From: Amia ocellicauda
Taxonomy: Eukaryota; Chordata; Actinopteri; Amiiformes; Amiidae
Assembly (NCBI RefSeq): GCF_036373705.1
Contig: NC_089863.1
Coordinates: 22,838,417 to 22,902,416, forward strand
Direction: 5' to 3'
DNA: 64,000 nucleotides
Under the pieces are notes generated by a model, which saw only the letters and a program-made list of their open reading frames with translations, searched no databases and was not told the DNA's origin. Shown here one piece after another: positions 1 through 11,395 of this stretch. Made by a program: the position numbers and the translations under genes. Each line of letters begins with the position of its first letter. Within the stretch, counting starts at the first letter, position 1.

Positions 1-240
1 TAAGTTAGTTAATTAATTGCAGGCAGGAGCAACTCCACTCACCTCCCATCATGAGCACAGTCTGTCTATCTCTCTCTCTCTCTGTAATAGTTGAGCCTTG
101 TCTTCTCTCTGTCTCTCTCTCTATCCTTGTTCTTCTCCCTCTCCCCACTCAGTCACTCCCACTCCCCCTCCCTCCCTCCCACACTCTCTCACTCCTTCCT
201 CTCCATCCATCCATCCATCCACTCCCCCCCCACTTCTCTC

Positions 241-760
241 CTCTCCACCACCACTCCACCTCAGTCACTCAGTGTGTCAGTCAGACAGTCTGTGTGTCAG
301 TGTGTCAGTCAGACATTCTGTTAGTCAGTCAGTGTGTCAGTCAGACAGTCTGTGTGTCAGTCAGACATTCTGTTAGTCAGTCAGTGTGTCAGTCAGACAG
401 TCTGTGTGTCAGTCAGACATTCTGTTAGTCACTCAGTGTGTCAGTCAGACAGTCTGTGTGTCAGTCAGACATTCTGTTAGTCACTCAGTGTGTCAGTCAG
501 ACAGTCTGTGTGTCAGTGTGTCAGTCAGACATTCTGTTAGTCAGTCTGTGTGTCAGTCAGACATTCTGTTAGTCAGTCTGTGTGTCAGTCAGACATTCTG
601 TTAGTCACTCAGTGTGTCAGTCAGACAGTCTGTGTGTCAGTGTGTCAGTCAGACAGTCTGTCAGTCAGTCAGTGTGTCAGTCAGTGTATCAGTCAGTCAG
701 TGTATCAGTCAGTCAGTGTGTCAGTGTGAAAGACAGTGTGTCTCTGACCCTCCTGGTCAC
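241..760. repeat. GTCA-type tandem repeat
   Basis: Tandem block built from GTCAGTCAGACAG, GTCAGTCAGACATTCTGTTA and CAGTGTGTCAGT modules that recur about every 45-60 bp. It is open in more than one frame, as expected when a short repeat lacks stop triplets, so the open frames are not genes. The same GTCA/CAGT sequence family recurs inside introns at 3185-3515, 6093-6545 and 13133-13250. Confidence 0.9.
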
Positions 761-964
761 TGATTAACTCAGTTGTTTTCGTTGTCATTAATGAGTAGCC
801 GGCCTTTGGCTCTCTCTGTCAGACTTTGCTTATATAAATACAGCCTGGGGTGGGAGGGGGGCTCTGCTGGGTCAGCGGTCTCTTGTTTGACACAGAGACA
901 TATGCTATACTGGACACACACACACACACAATAACACACTCAGACCACCCTAACAAATCAAAAT

Positions 965-1118
965 AACATCAATCAGAGTAAGTGATGGACTGGTGTCCAT
1001 GGGTGTATTCCTGCCTTGCGCCCTATACCTGCCGGGATCGGCTTTGGCTTCCCCGTGTCCCTCACCTGGATAAGCGGTTTCGAAAATGGATGGATGGATG
1101 GATGGATGGATGGATGGA
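965..1118 (+). mobile_element. 3' end of a fish LINE/SINE with (ATGG)n tail
   Basis: The segment reads as the familiar fish retroposon 3' end: GGACTGGTGTCC, then CCTTGCGCCC, GGATCGGCTTTGGC, a GGATAAGCGGTTT-like motif and a terminal (ATGG)n run. Only this 3' part is present, as expected for 5'-truncated retroposition. Which family it belongs to (RTE- or L2-like) is uncertain. Confidence 0.6.
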
Positions 1119-1253
1119 TCAATCAGTGACATTTTAATAATACATGAGATAACAAGAATACAAAAACATTATGCATTGATTGATTAATTAATATTGTTAT
1201 TATCAATAATATCTGTAAAAATATATATTCTTATAAATAGAGTGAAAGAGGGG

Positions 1254-1258
<5 letters not shown>

Positions 1259-1303
<45 letters not shown>

Positions 1304-1578
1304 CACCTATCTCTCCCCTCCTCATGTATAATTATATAATGTATATATATGTATAATATAAACCAGCCACAAGACTGACAGACGCTAGACACACCTGTAG
1401 AGTGGACAGACAGAGAGGACAGGGACACCCTAGGGGGGGCAGGACAGACGGACAGCACTAACCTGCGAGAGAGATGGACAGTGCCACTGCTCTGGAGATG
1501 ATTAGTGATGAGAGAGGAAAACAGAGAGAGAGAGAAGGGAGGGTGGAGGGTGGAGGGCAGAGGGCAGAGGGCGGTGCA

Positions 1579-1636
<58 letters not shown>

Positions 1637-1640
1637 ACAG
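1259..1640. repeat. (GA)n tracts flanking low-complexity DNA
   Basis: Two long GA runs (about 1259-1298 and 1581-1635) flank AG-rich sequence. Nothing gene-like was seen here or in the AT-rich 1640-2270 stretch that follows. Confidence 0.85.
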
Positions 1641-2267
1641 TGAGTGAGTCTGCCTGAGCCCTGTGCTTTGCTTCCACCGTGTGGAGAAAGTCAGGAACTT
1701 TTTCTATTTTTATTAGTAGTAGCCCTGTTCTCTTGCAAGATCTTTATTATTATTATGATTATTATGATTATTATGATTATTATTATTATTTTAATGTACA
1801 TCTAAGTACTGGTCACACACTTCTACACACCATACTTCACACAGGTTCATCATGATACCAATTACAATGCTTGTGCTTTGTGCACGGACAGGATCAATAA
1901 TTAATTATTAATAATCAATCGAAAACTCAAAACATCCCGTTGACAACAAGGGAGGAACCCTCACAATTCCATTACTAACTTTAATTTTTTAACTTTAACA
2001 TTATTATTTACTACTACTGTTAGTAATACTAATAATCATACTAACAACAACAGAAACAACAACATTCTCCTAAAGCTTATATTACATTACACTTACTTGT
2101 AGTAACCTATATACTATGACTATAAATATGAACACATCTAATTTACAGGGGGCGTGTTGTTTGGGATGAGAGTGAAGAGAGTCCTTATGGTCTCTGTGTG
2201 TGTTTGTGTGTATACTATACCCTGTGTGGTGCTGTTAATTTCCATTTTAATACACTATTCACTCGTT

Positions 2268-2545
2268 TCCTGAAGGTGTTGGACACAGTGAGAGTCATGG
2301 GGACCAATGAGAGAGGAGCACAGTGCCCAGTGAGAGTCACAGGGACCAATGAGAGAGGAGCACAGTGAGAGTCAAGGGGACCAATGACAGAGCAGCACAA
2401 TGAGAGTCATAGGGACCAATGAGAGAGGAGCACAGTGCCCTGTTAGAGTCAAGGGGACCAATGAGAGAAGTGCACAGTGAGAGTCAAGGGGACCAATGAG
2501 AGAGGAGCACAGTGAGAGTCTAGGGACCAATGAGAGAGGAGCACA
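2268..2545. repeat. Minisatellite, about 35-45 bp unit
   Basis: Repeated modules of GAGAGTCA, GGGACCAATGAGAGAGG and AGCACAGTG, with unit length varying because an AGTGCCC insert is present in only some copies. It lies downstream of the 3' end of cyp11a1. Confidence 0.85.
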
Positions 2546-3036
2546 TCATCAATATTACATTAGCCTTTATAATTAGAATGACCGAGAGATCACAGAGACT
2601 TTATCGTGTCAAAAATGGCCAACAAAGACAAAGAGGATTACGAATGTGTTATAAGCCTTTATTTGATGTCATTATTACACTGCAACGGGACTCCATTTGG
2701 CAACGGTGTCAGTAACGCCTTATTTAAATGTGAAATGTCTTTCCGTTTAAAGACCCTAACCCGTGTCAGAGTGCCCTGGTGAACAGGACGCCACACGGTC
2801 ACCACAGACTGGAATAATAGCCCTAGACAAAGACAGTGCTCCATAGCCGCAGTCTTCGGTGTTTTCCGGTGAGTGTTGAGACATCACACCCTGAAGATCT
2901 CTCCTGGGGTGAGACAGCAGCCATGGCTGTGGTGAAGCTGCCTCTGGGAAGCTTTTAAACTGACTGGAAAGATGGAGGGAACAGAGACATCGCAGACACA
3001 TATGTTTTTTTAGGGTGGGCAGCATCAGTGTGGGGG

Positions 3037-6000
3037 TCACAGCAGGGTGAAGGTGATGAGGGGGGGGCGCTTGGGCTGCAGGATCAGGGTGTACTTGGTG
3101 TCGATGTCTGCGCGAGACGAAACATCCAGGCGGAAGTTCAGCAAAATCTGGAAAGAAACAAAGAAAACTGAACTGAACTGTAGTACTTTCTGCCTGTCTG
3201 CCTGTCTGTCTGTCTGCCCGTCTATCTGTCTCTGTCTGCCTGCGTCTTCCTGTCTGTCTGTGTCTACCTGCCTGTGTTTTCCTGTCTGTCTGTGTCTACC
3301 TGCCTGTGTTTTCCTGTCTGTCTGTCTGTGTCTGCCCATCTATCTGTCTCTGTCTGTGTCTGTGTCTGTCTGTCTGTCTGCCTGCCTGTGTCTGTCCATC
3401 TGTCCGCCTGTCCATCCACCTGTCTGTCTGTCTGTCTGCCTGTCCATCCGTCCACCTGTCTGTCTGCCTGTGTGTGTGTTTCTGTGTCCGTCTGCCTGTC
3501 TGTCTGTGTCTCACTCACATGCAGCAGTAGAAGCTGCATCTCGTTCTCCGCGATGCGTCGCCCCACGCACTGCCGCGCCCCAAACCCGAACGCCAGCGAG
3601 CGGAAGGCCGAGCCGTCCCCCCTGGTCCCATCCCCTGCTGTGGCCCCGTAGCCCCCCGCCCAGCGGCCTGGGTCGAAGCGTGCCGGGTCAGGGAACACCC
3701 TTTCGCTGTGGCCCAGCGGGTACAGACACGCCTGGACCAGGGTCTGAGAGAGAGAGAGAGGTGGGGGGGTAATTGTGTGTAGTTGTGTTTATTTGTGTAC
3801 AGCTGTGCAGTTGTGTGCTGTTGTTTCTCACCCCGGCTGGAATGTGGTAGTTCTGCAGCACAACATCTCTGATAGGGTAACGCTGTACTGTGATACCCAC
3901 TGGATACAGCCTGAGAGAAGGAGAGAGAGGAGAGATCTCAATATGCATTACTGTACTTCAACACTGTATGTGTGTGAGCATGTGTGAGCGTGTGTGTGTG
4001 AGCGTGTGTGAGTGTGTGAGACCTCTGACCTGAGCGTCTCCTTCACAGTGCCCTTGAGCAGCGGCACCCCCTGCAGTGTCTGTGCAGCGTGGCCCCCCGC
4101 CCGCGCATATGAGCCCTGCGCCTGCGCACGCACTGCCTCCTGAACGCCAGGGTTACGGGCCAGTTCAAACAGAGCGAACTGCAGCGGCACGGCGGTCTGA
4201 GAGAGAGAGAGAGGGGTCAACAATCACACAATGCACTGAGCAGAGAGACACACAGACACACACACACCCATGGACAGACAGACACACGGACACACAGACC
4301 GTTCTCACCGTGTCGACACCCCCCACCATGAGCTCTGTGATGTTGGCCTTGATGAGCTCCAGTGACAGCTGCCCCCCCCCCAGCAGTTCCCCCAGCACCC
4401 CCTGGTAATGCCCACCCCCACCCCCCATCTTCAGGCGCTGGTACCCCCTCTGGATACGAGTGTCCGCTGCACAGAGTAAGAGAGAGAGAGAGAGAAAGAG
4501 AGTGAGAGTGAGAGTGAGAGTGAGAGAGTGAGAGAGAGCCATGACCTGAGTGTGGTCACTACACTCACCTAAAGGATTATTAGGAACACCATACTAATAC
4601 CGTGTTTGACCCCCTTTCGCCTTCAGAACTGCCTTAATTCTACGTGGCATTGATTCAACAAGGTGCTGAAAGCATTCCTTAGAAATGTTGGCCCATATTG
4701 ATAGGACAGCATCTTGCAGTTGATGGAGATTTGTGGGATGCACATCCAGGGCACGAAGCTCCCGTTCCACCACATCCCAAAGATGCTCTATTGGGTTGAG
4801 ATCTGGTGACTGTGGGGGCCAGTTTAGTACAGTGAACTCATTGTCATGTTCAAGAAACCAATTTGAAATGATTCGACCTTTGTGACATGGTGCATTATCC
4901 TGCTGGAAGTAGCCATCAGAGGATGGGTACATGGTGGTCATAAAGGGATGGACATGGTCAGAAACAATGCTCAGGTAGGCTGTGGCATTTAAACGATGCC
5001 CAATTGGCACTAAGGGGCCTAAAGTGTGCCAAGAAAACATCCCCCACACCATTACACCACCACCACCAGCCTGCACAGTGGTAACAAGGCATGATGGATC
5101 CATGTTCTCATTCTGTTTACGCCAAATTCTGACTCTACCATCTGAATGTCTCAACAGAAATCGAGACTCATCAGACCAGGCAACATTTTTCCAGTCTTCA
5201 ACTGTCCAATTTTGGTGAGCTTGTGCAAATTGTAGCCTCTTTTTCCTATTTGTAGTGGAGATGAGTGGTACCCGGTGGGGTCTTCTGCTGTTGTAGCCCA
5301 TCCGCCTCAAGGTTGTACGTGTTGTGGCTTCACAAATGCTTTGCTGCATACCTCGGTTGTAACAAGTGGTTATTTCAGTCAAAGTTGCTCTTCTATCAGC
5401 TTGAATCAGTCGGCCCATTCTCCTCTGACCTCTAGCATCAACAAGGCATTTTCGCCCACAGGACTGCCGCATACTGGATGTTTTTCCCTTTTCACACCAT
5501 TCTTTGTAAACCCTAGAAATGGTTGTGCGTGAAAATCCCAGTAACTGAGCAGATTGTGAAATACTCAGACCGGCCCGTCTGGCACCAACAACCATGCCAC
5601 GCTCAAAATTGCTTAAATCACCTTTCTTTCCCATTCAGACATTCAGTTTGGAGTTCAGGAGATTGTCTTGACCAGGACCACACCCCTAAATGCATTGAAG
5701 CAACTGCCATGTGATTGGTTGGTTAGATAATTGCATTAATGAGAAATTGAACAGGTGTTCCTAATAATCCTTTAGGTGAGTGTATATGTATACAAGTGTG
5801 TATTACAGTAAGGTACAACACAACAGCAGAGCACAGAACTACACCACAGCAGAAAACAAAACACAGCCCAGCCCCTCACCGTGAGTGAAGATGTGGTCCC
5901 AGGCGGCAAGGTGCTCTCTCCACAGGGGGCCGGCAAGCAGCGGCAGCAGCGGGGGGGGCAGGTACAGTAGGGGGGACGTGGTCTCCAGCATCCGCTCCAC

Positions 6001-6760
6001 CGCCCAGATGAAGCGCTGCGCCTCGGGGCTGGGGGGGTCGCTTAGCAGGCCGATGCGTTCGCCGTACAGCACCATGCAGATCGCTGGCGGGGAGAGTACG
6101 GACAGTCAGTGTGCCAGTCAGTCAGTCAGTGTGCCGGTCAGTCAGTGTGCCAGTCAGTCTGTCTGTGTGTCAGTCAGTCAGTCTGTGTGTCAGTCAGTCT
6201 GTGTGTCAGCCAGTGTGTCAGTGTGTCAGCCAGTGTGTCAGTGTGTCAGTCAGTCAGTCAGTCTGTGTGTCAGTCAGTGTGCCAGTCAGTCTGTGTGTCA
6301 GTCAGTGTGTCAGTGTGTCAGTCAGTCAGTGTGACAGTCAGTGTGTCAGTCAGTCAGTCTGTGTGTCAGTCAGTCTGTGTGTCAGTCAGTCAGTCAGTCA
6401 GTCTGTGTGTCAGTCAGTCTGTGTGTCAGCCAGTGTGTCAGTGTGTCAGTCAGTCAGTGTGTCAGTCAGTCAGTTTGTGTGTCAGTCTGTGTGTCAGTCA
6501 GTCTGTGTGTCAGTCAGTCTGTCTGTGTATCAGGCAGTCAGTGTGTTGGACACTCACACTCCAGGGCGTATCTGAAGAGGTCAGGGCTGAGGTCAAGGGT
6601 CAGCTGTGCCCCCCTGCCCTCTCGCTCCACCCTCCCCCGCAGACGAGACGCAAAATCCCCCGCAACCTCCGCCAGCTGCGGCAGGAAACGCATCACTGCC
6701 GCCGGGGCCATTACCTCCCGGTTCAGGAGCAGCCGATCGGCACGCCACTCCGCCCCATTC

Positions 6761-6798
<38 letters not shown>

Positions 6799-7890
6799 GA
6801 TGAACACAAACAGAGATAATCAGACACCCACACACACATTAGGGGTCAGGGGTCACCCGTACTTGAGGAAGACGCCCTTGCTATGCCGTCGGGCCTCGCG
6901 GTGGGCGGCCCAGGGCTGTAGCAGCATGCGGCGGGGGTGCAGCCCCTCGGCCCGGAATAGCTCCCCGATATCTCCCGGCAACAGGATGTTCACACACTCC
7001 TGAGAGCCCAGTCGCTCCCTGAGAGAGAGAAAGAGAGAGAGAGAAGGATCACTGAGAGACAGGAGGGGTGGACACAGAGAGAACCGGCGCTGTGGTCACT
7101 GAGAGACAGGAGAGGTGGACACACAGAGGACCAGCGCTGCGGTCACTGAGAGAGGAGAGGTGGACACAGAGAGGACCGGTGCTGCGGTCACTGAGAGACA
7201 GGAGAGGTGGACACACAGAGGACCAGCGCTGCGGTCACTGAGAGAGGAGAGGTGGACACAGAGAGGACCGGTGCTGTGGTCACTGAGAGAGGAGAGGTGG
7301 ACACAGAGAGGACCGGTGCTGCGGTCACTGAGAGACAGGAGAGGTGGACACACAGAGGACCAGCGCTGCGGTCACTGAGAGAGGAGAGGTGGACACAGAG
7401 AGGACCGGTGCTGTGGTCACTGAGAGACAGGAGAGGTGGACACAGAGAGGATTGGCACTGTGGTCACTGAGAGACAGGAGAGGTGGACACAGAAAGGACC
7501 GGCGCTGCGGTCACTGAGAGACAGGAGAGGTGGACACACAGAGGACCGGCGCTGCAGTCACTGTGAAACAGGAGAGGTTGGACACAGAGAGGACCAGTGC
7601 TGTGGTCATAGAGAGAGGAGAGGTGGACACAGAGACGCACTCAGTCAGTATGTCGGTGTGTCAGTGTACCTGTATATGGGCCCCAGGGTGTTGAAGGTGC
7701 TCTCCATGTGGGTGTGCAGGGAGCTGAAGGTCTTGTTCTTCCAGTATCTCAGCAGGGTGACCCAGCCGCTGGAGCCGGTGCTGGGGATGTCCTCGAAGCT
7801 GCGTACTGCCCCCTGGGGCCCCCCCACAGACACGGACAGCGAGCGGCAACACCGCAGCTGCGCAGACACTCGGCTGGCTGGACTCTGCAT
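3037..7890 (-). CDS. cyp11a1: Cholesterol side-chain cleavage P450 (CYP11A1)
   Basis: Mitochondrial inner-membrane cytochrome P450 that converts cholesterol to pregnenolone, the first step of steroid hormone synthesis, with electrons from adrenodoxin. Nine coding exons join in frame with GT-AG borders: 7890-7670, 7018-6863, 6760-6558, 6083-5880, 4466-4309, 4196-4030, 3910-3832, 3743-3519, 3147-3037 (1524 nt, 507 aa; human is about 520). Visible landmarks: GPIYR at the end of exon 1, NGAEWRADR, the I-helix GGVDT/T split across exons 5-6, ExxR helix KETLR in exon 6, VQRY in exon 7, and the haem loop [12 protein letters not shown] in exon 8. EVMAP, PEAQRF, EHLAAWD and VPLLK fit CYP11A1 better than CYP11B. 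The first Met at 7890 is chosen by position; the N-terminal presequence is short. Intron 4 holds an intact Tc1 transposon; introns 1, 3 and 8 hold tandem repeats. A possible AATAAA signal lies at 2658-2663 (complement). Confidence 0.93.
3185..3515. repeat. (TGTC)n-rich repeat in cyp11a1 intron 8
   Basis: CTGTCTGTCTGC/CTGTGTC modules fill nearly the whole of intron 8. Apparent long open frames on both strands are repeat artefacts. Confidence 0.9.
4562..5782 (-). mobile_element. Complete Tc1-type transposon with perfect inverted ends
   Basis: A 1221-bp element. Its terminal inverted repeats, 4562-4590 and 5754-5782, are 29 bp each and exactly complementary, starting CACTCACCTAAAGG. Both sides are flanked by the TA target duplication (4560-4561 and 5783-5784). 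A single uninterrupted transposase gene fills it. It sits in cyp11a1 intron 4 with its gene in the same orientation as the host gene. Perfect ends plus an intact gene suggest a recent insertion. Confidence 0.95.
4594..5634 (-). CDS. Tc1-family transposase, full length
   Basis: A 346-aa protein with a start ATG ([13 protein letters not shown]) and no internal stop. Tc1/mariner transposases bind the element's ends, excise it and reinsert it at TA. An N-terminal helix-turn-helix region (about 1-60, [20 protein letters not shown]) and a second DNA-binding part (to about 120, including the GRK-like turn) precede the DDE nuclease. The three acidic residues are visible in [17 protein letters not shown] and NPIEHLWD, with the spacing normal for the Tc1 DD34E group. 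Length is normal for the family. It has 148 bp of leader and 32 bp of trailer inside the element. All catalytic residues are present, so activity is plausible but untested. Confidence 0.95.
   Translation of the reverse strand: MGKKGDLSNFERGMVVGARRAGLSISQSAQLLGFSRTTISRVYKEWCEKGKTSSMRQSCGRKCLVDARGQRRMGRLIQADRRATLTEITTCYNRGMQQSICEATTRTTLRRMGYNSRRPHRVPLISTTNRKKRLQFAQAHQNWTVEDWKNVAWSDESRFLLRHSDGRVRIWRKQNENMDPSCLVTTVQAGGGGVMVWGMFSWHTLGPLVPIGHRLNATAYLSIVSDHVHPFMTTMYPSSDGYFQQDNAPCHKGRIISNWFLEHDNEFTVLNWPPQSPDLNPIEHLWDVVERELRALDVHPTNLHQLQDAVLSIWANISKECFQHLVESMPRRIKAVLKAKGGQTRY
6093..6545. repeat. (CAGT)n repeat in cyp11a1 intron 3
   Basis: CAGTCAGTCTGTGTGTCAGT modules fill intron 3. Open frames of up to about 230 codons here are repeat artefacts. 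Confidence 0.9.
7035..7640. repeat. About 45-bp minisatellite in cyp11a1 intron 1
   Basis: Roughly 13 units of the pattern GGTCACTGAGAGA(CAGGA)GAGGTGGACAC followed by AGAGAGGACCGG. A 5-bp ACAGG insert is present in some units only, so two length classes alternate. The array fills most of the intron between exons 1 and 2. Confidence 0.9.
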
Positions 7891-8434
7891 GTCGCCCTCA
7901 CTCTGCCAGCGCCTTGTGATCTCCTATCACGTCTGCGCTCTTGTTTGTCCTCCCTCCGTCTCTGTCTCTCTTACTTTAATTCTGAACCGTCTCTCTCTCT
8001 CACTGACCAGAACACACTGAGACACACTGCGACACACTGACACACTAACATGCAAATTTAAATTCAAATTCCCCAACACTCACTAACCCACTGACACTCT
8101 CCTTCACTGTCACTGTCTGTCTCTCTCCCTCCTTTGGAATAAATTTTCAATCTTTTATTCAGTTTCTTCACTCTCTCTCTCTCTCTCTCTCCGTCTCCCG
8201 TGTTCAATCACTTCCTCTCTCACCTCAGTTTCTTTTTCTCCCCAACGTCAAGTTGTTCTCTCACCCTCCTCGATCCCCCTGCTCTGTTGTTTCTCAAATC
8301 TCTCCTCTTGTTTGTCTTCCTTCTCCCTTGCTCTCTCCTCTCACTCTCTCAGTCTGGACTCAGGAGATCCCCCTGCCTGACCCCTCTCTCTCTCTCTCTC
8401 TCCTCCTCCTCCTCTCTCCTCCCTCTCACCATCA

Positions 8435-8596
8435 CAAGGCCACAGAACCATAAATCACTTAAAACACAACCTGCTTATTTATTTTTCCAAGAAGTCTCCC
8501 TCTTGCTCTGTCCACGTCTCTCCCATAATTTATCCCTGAAGGTTGTATCCCCCCGACACACACACACACAGCCCCCCAATGGTGGGTCAAAGTTCA
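8435..8596 (+). promoter_or_regulatory. Candidate nuclear-receptor sites upstream of cyp11a1
   Basis: Less than 0.9 kb separates the cyp11a1 start from the 3' end of cplx3. In it a direct repeat of hexamers spaced by one base, GGGTCA-A-AGTTCA (8584-8596), matches a DR1 element. CAAGGCCA (8435-8442) is one base off the SF-1/NR5A1 consensus. SF-1 control of CYP11A1 is well established; that these particular bases act is inference. Confidence 0.3.
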
Positions 8597-8770
8597 AGAG
8601 AAGAACAAAAACCACAGAATAGCCTCCAGATTAAATTCCCTGAGAAACTGACAGACTGACCGACTGATACACTGACTGAAAGACTGACTGATACATGGAC
8701 ACTGATTGATATTTTCACACTCACACACACACACACACAGAAAGACAGAGTAGCTGTATAAGCATACATC

Positions 8771-8776
8771 TTTATT
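8771..8776 (-). terminator. Candidate poly(A) signal of cplx3
   Basis: AATAAA on the minus strand, about 390 bp after the cplx3 stop codon. The 3' UTR would contain an (AAT)n microsatellite at 8971-9017. Confidence 0.4.
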
Positions 8777-8970
8777 GTAAAACAGCTGCATAGCAGTGAA
8801 CCGAAAACATCATCCAGTCACGTACTAATCAATTCATATAAACATATATTATAAATAGATGATAGGAGAGATTACAGGATTCTTACATAACCATAGAGCG
8901 AGAGGCCAAGGTACCAAAATTGGTGAATCATTTGGAACAAACAGCTCATTAAATCTAAATACACATATCC

Positions 8971-9019
<49 letters not shown>

Positions 9020-9161
9020 TTGGCTTATGCTTATGTAGGTATAGAGTATATAAAACCGAAAAGAAAAAAAAAAATTACAAAGATAAGAAAAAAGCAATAA
9101 TCAGGGGCCCCATCGTGGAGGAGGAAAAGAGGAGAGATGCGGGGTGTGCGTGGCGTGTGGG

Positions 9162-10134
9162 TCACATGACGGCGCACTGCTTGTTGGGCGTCTGTGTGCC
9201 GCTGTGCAGCCCATCCAGGCTGAGCCCCTGGAAGGAGCCAAAGAAGCTGAAGCCACCGTCCTCAGGGGGAGCCACCTTGGGCCGGACCACTGCTGCCAGC
9301 TCATGGGGGAGAACCACCTTGCCCCCCACTGCCTTTACATGACTGGCATCTTTTGAGTTCTGAGAGAGAGAGAGTGAGAGAAGAGATACAGATACTGCAT
9401 ATGATACACACACAGAGTGACACAGACACACACAGACACAGAGTGACAGAGAGACACAGACACATAGAGACACACAGAGTGACAGACAGAGACACAGAGT
9501 GACACAGACAGACAGAGACACACAGATTGACACAGAGACGCACAGAGTGACACAGAGAGACACAGAGAGAGAGACAGAGTGACAGACACAGAGTGACAGA
9601 GAGCGAGACACATAGTGACACAGACACACAGAGAGATGCACAGAGAAACACAGAAACACAGAGTGACAGACACACACACACACAGACGCGCAGAGTGACA
9701 CAGAGAGACACAGAGACACACAGAGTGACACAGACAGAAAGACACAAAGAGTGACGCACACAGTGACACAGAGACCTCTGACCTTTGCCAGCTGGTATTT
9801 CTGTCTGAAGTGTGACCTCATGGCAGCTCTCTGGGCGTTCTTCTGGGCGCACAGCCCCTCTCGCCTCTGTCTGCGCAACACAAGCACAACACCACTGTCA
9901 CACAGCACAGCACAGCACAGCAGTCACTCAACAACCCCCCGTCTCCCCGGTCGGTGGCGGTGCTGACCTCTCCTGCTCCAGCTCTTTCTGGTAGCTGCGC
10001 AGTTCCTTGGTGGTCCTGCAGGGGGTCATCCTGGGGGGGGCGCTGCGGCAATGCTCCTCCCCCCCCTCCACTGACACGCAGCAGGACAGCTGCCTCAGGG
10101 GCCCCCCCAGCGCCGCCTTCACCATCGACCCCAT
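9162..10134 (-). CDS. cplx3: Complexin-3/4-type SNARE regulator
   Basis: Complexins bind the assembled synaptic SNARE bundle and clamp or promote vesicle fusion. The CPLX3/4 branch acts at retinal ribbon synapses and is farnesylated. Three exons join in frame: 10134-9968, 9870-9783, 9359-9162 (453 nt, 150 aa; mammalian CPLX3 is about 158). The N-terminus MGSMVKAALGGPLRQL matches the family's M-x-x-MVK start. Exon 2 carries the SNARE-binding helix with RAAMRSHFRQKYQLAK, close to the CPLX3 RSHFRDKYRLPK core. The C-terminus CAVM is a CAAX prenylation box. Exon 1 is odd in its basic, Cys-containing middle (RSAPPRMTPCRTTKE) where relatives are acidic. An alternative start at the second Met (10125) is possible. 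Intron 2 is a CAGA-type repeat. Confidence 0.88.
9370..9775. repeat. CACAGA-type repeat in cplx3 intron 2
   Basis: ACACAGAGTGACACAGAGAGACACAGA modules fill intron 2; Ser/Cys/Val-rich open frames across it are artefacts. Confidence 0.9.
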
Positions 10135-11071
10135 CACTGACACACAGGGACTGACGCACAACGACAGGACAGACAGACGCACACGTGCATGCGCTACACA
10201 CGACACGGCTGAGGAGAGAGAGAGAGAGAGAGAGGAGGAATGTTTTGAGGTGTCAGTGGGGTCAGCTCATCAATTGATCTTTTTATTCTCTCTATAACTT
10301 TCTGACTGACTAACACACACACTGAGGGATATAATACAAATAATAAAAGAATACAATTAATAAAAACATCTTATATTGAACAAGTCATTCAGGGCTAATG
10401 ACTGACTAACTCACTGACACACTGAAGGACACACTGAGAGATAAATCACGCAGGGCTTACTGTGCCATAAAGACAACTCTCTACAGACTCAACCCCCCAA
10501 CAAGGATTTGGCTAATAATTGTTGGTAGCATCACCCAACCAATTCTTCATCATGGCAGGAGAATCTGGGCCCCACATATGAAAATAAACTCTAAAACTTG
10601 GGATAACACTAAAAATTAAACTTGACCCAAGTTCAGAGAGCCCTGAGAAAGACCCCCTGGGCCGGCTGGCACCCAAACATCACCCCCAACCAAACCACAA
10701 CAAAAATTCGAACACTGAAAAAGGTGGAGGGAGAGAGAGGGAGAGGGGCGGGTGTTACCTGTGCCAGTGAGAGGAGAAGAGGCTCTGGTGATCAATTGCA
10801 GTCGATCGATTATTGATTATGGGCCGTTGTAGTGCTGGCAGCAACAGTTGTCATCAGAGGGTATTAGTAGGAGCAGCAGAAGTTGCATTTAGTCAATAGT
10901 AGCGGTGGAGTAGTGGCGCTCCTGGCAGCAGTGTGTGGGGGACGGCGGCGGCTGTGCAGACTGTGGCTCGGGTAGACACACACCGGGGACTTAAACACAA
11001 CACCACCCCCCCCGCCCCAGGTATTAGCGTAATAAAGACAATCCTGTTAGCTCAGCGCAAATCCCCACGTG

Positions 11072-11110
<39 letters not shown>

Positions 11111-11395
11111 TGTAAATCTGTTAAACTTTTTTAAAAGCATAACGTGTGTGCAACGACTTTGTGTGTCGTTCCCATCGCCCTGGTCCCGAGCGCTGGGCCT
11201 GTTTGATGGAATTGGGGAAGCAGGAGAGGGGAGGAGAGAGAGAGAGGGATCAGATCAGGACTGATAGAGATGACGAGACAGAAAGAGAGGTGGACAGGAG
11301 GGTGTATGTGAGGGCAAAAGAGAAGAAAAACAGATGAGAGAGAGATATGAGGGTAGGAAGGGGCAGAAACTTACACACTCACTCATACACTTATA

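Noticed and set aside
3047-3772. 241-codon plus-strand frame across cyp11a1 exons 8-9
   Set aside because: Formed by the Cys/Leu/Ser-rich (TGTC)n intron repeat joined to antisense exon sequence.
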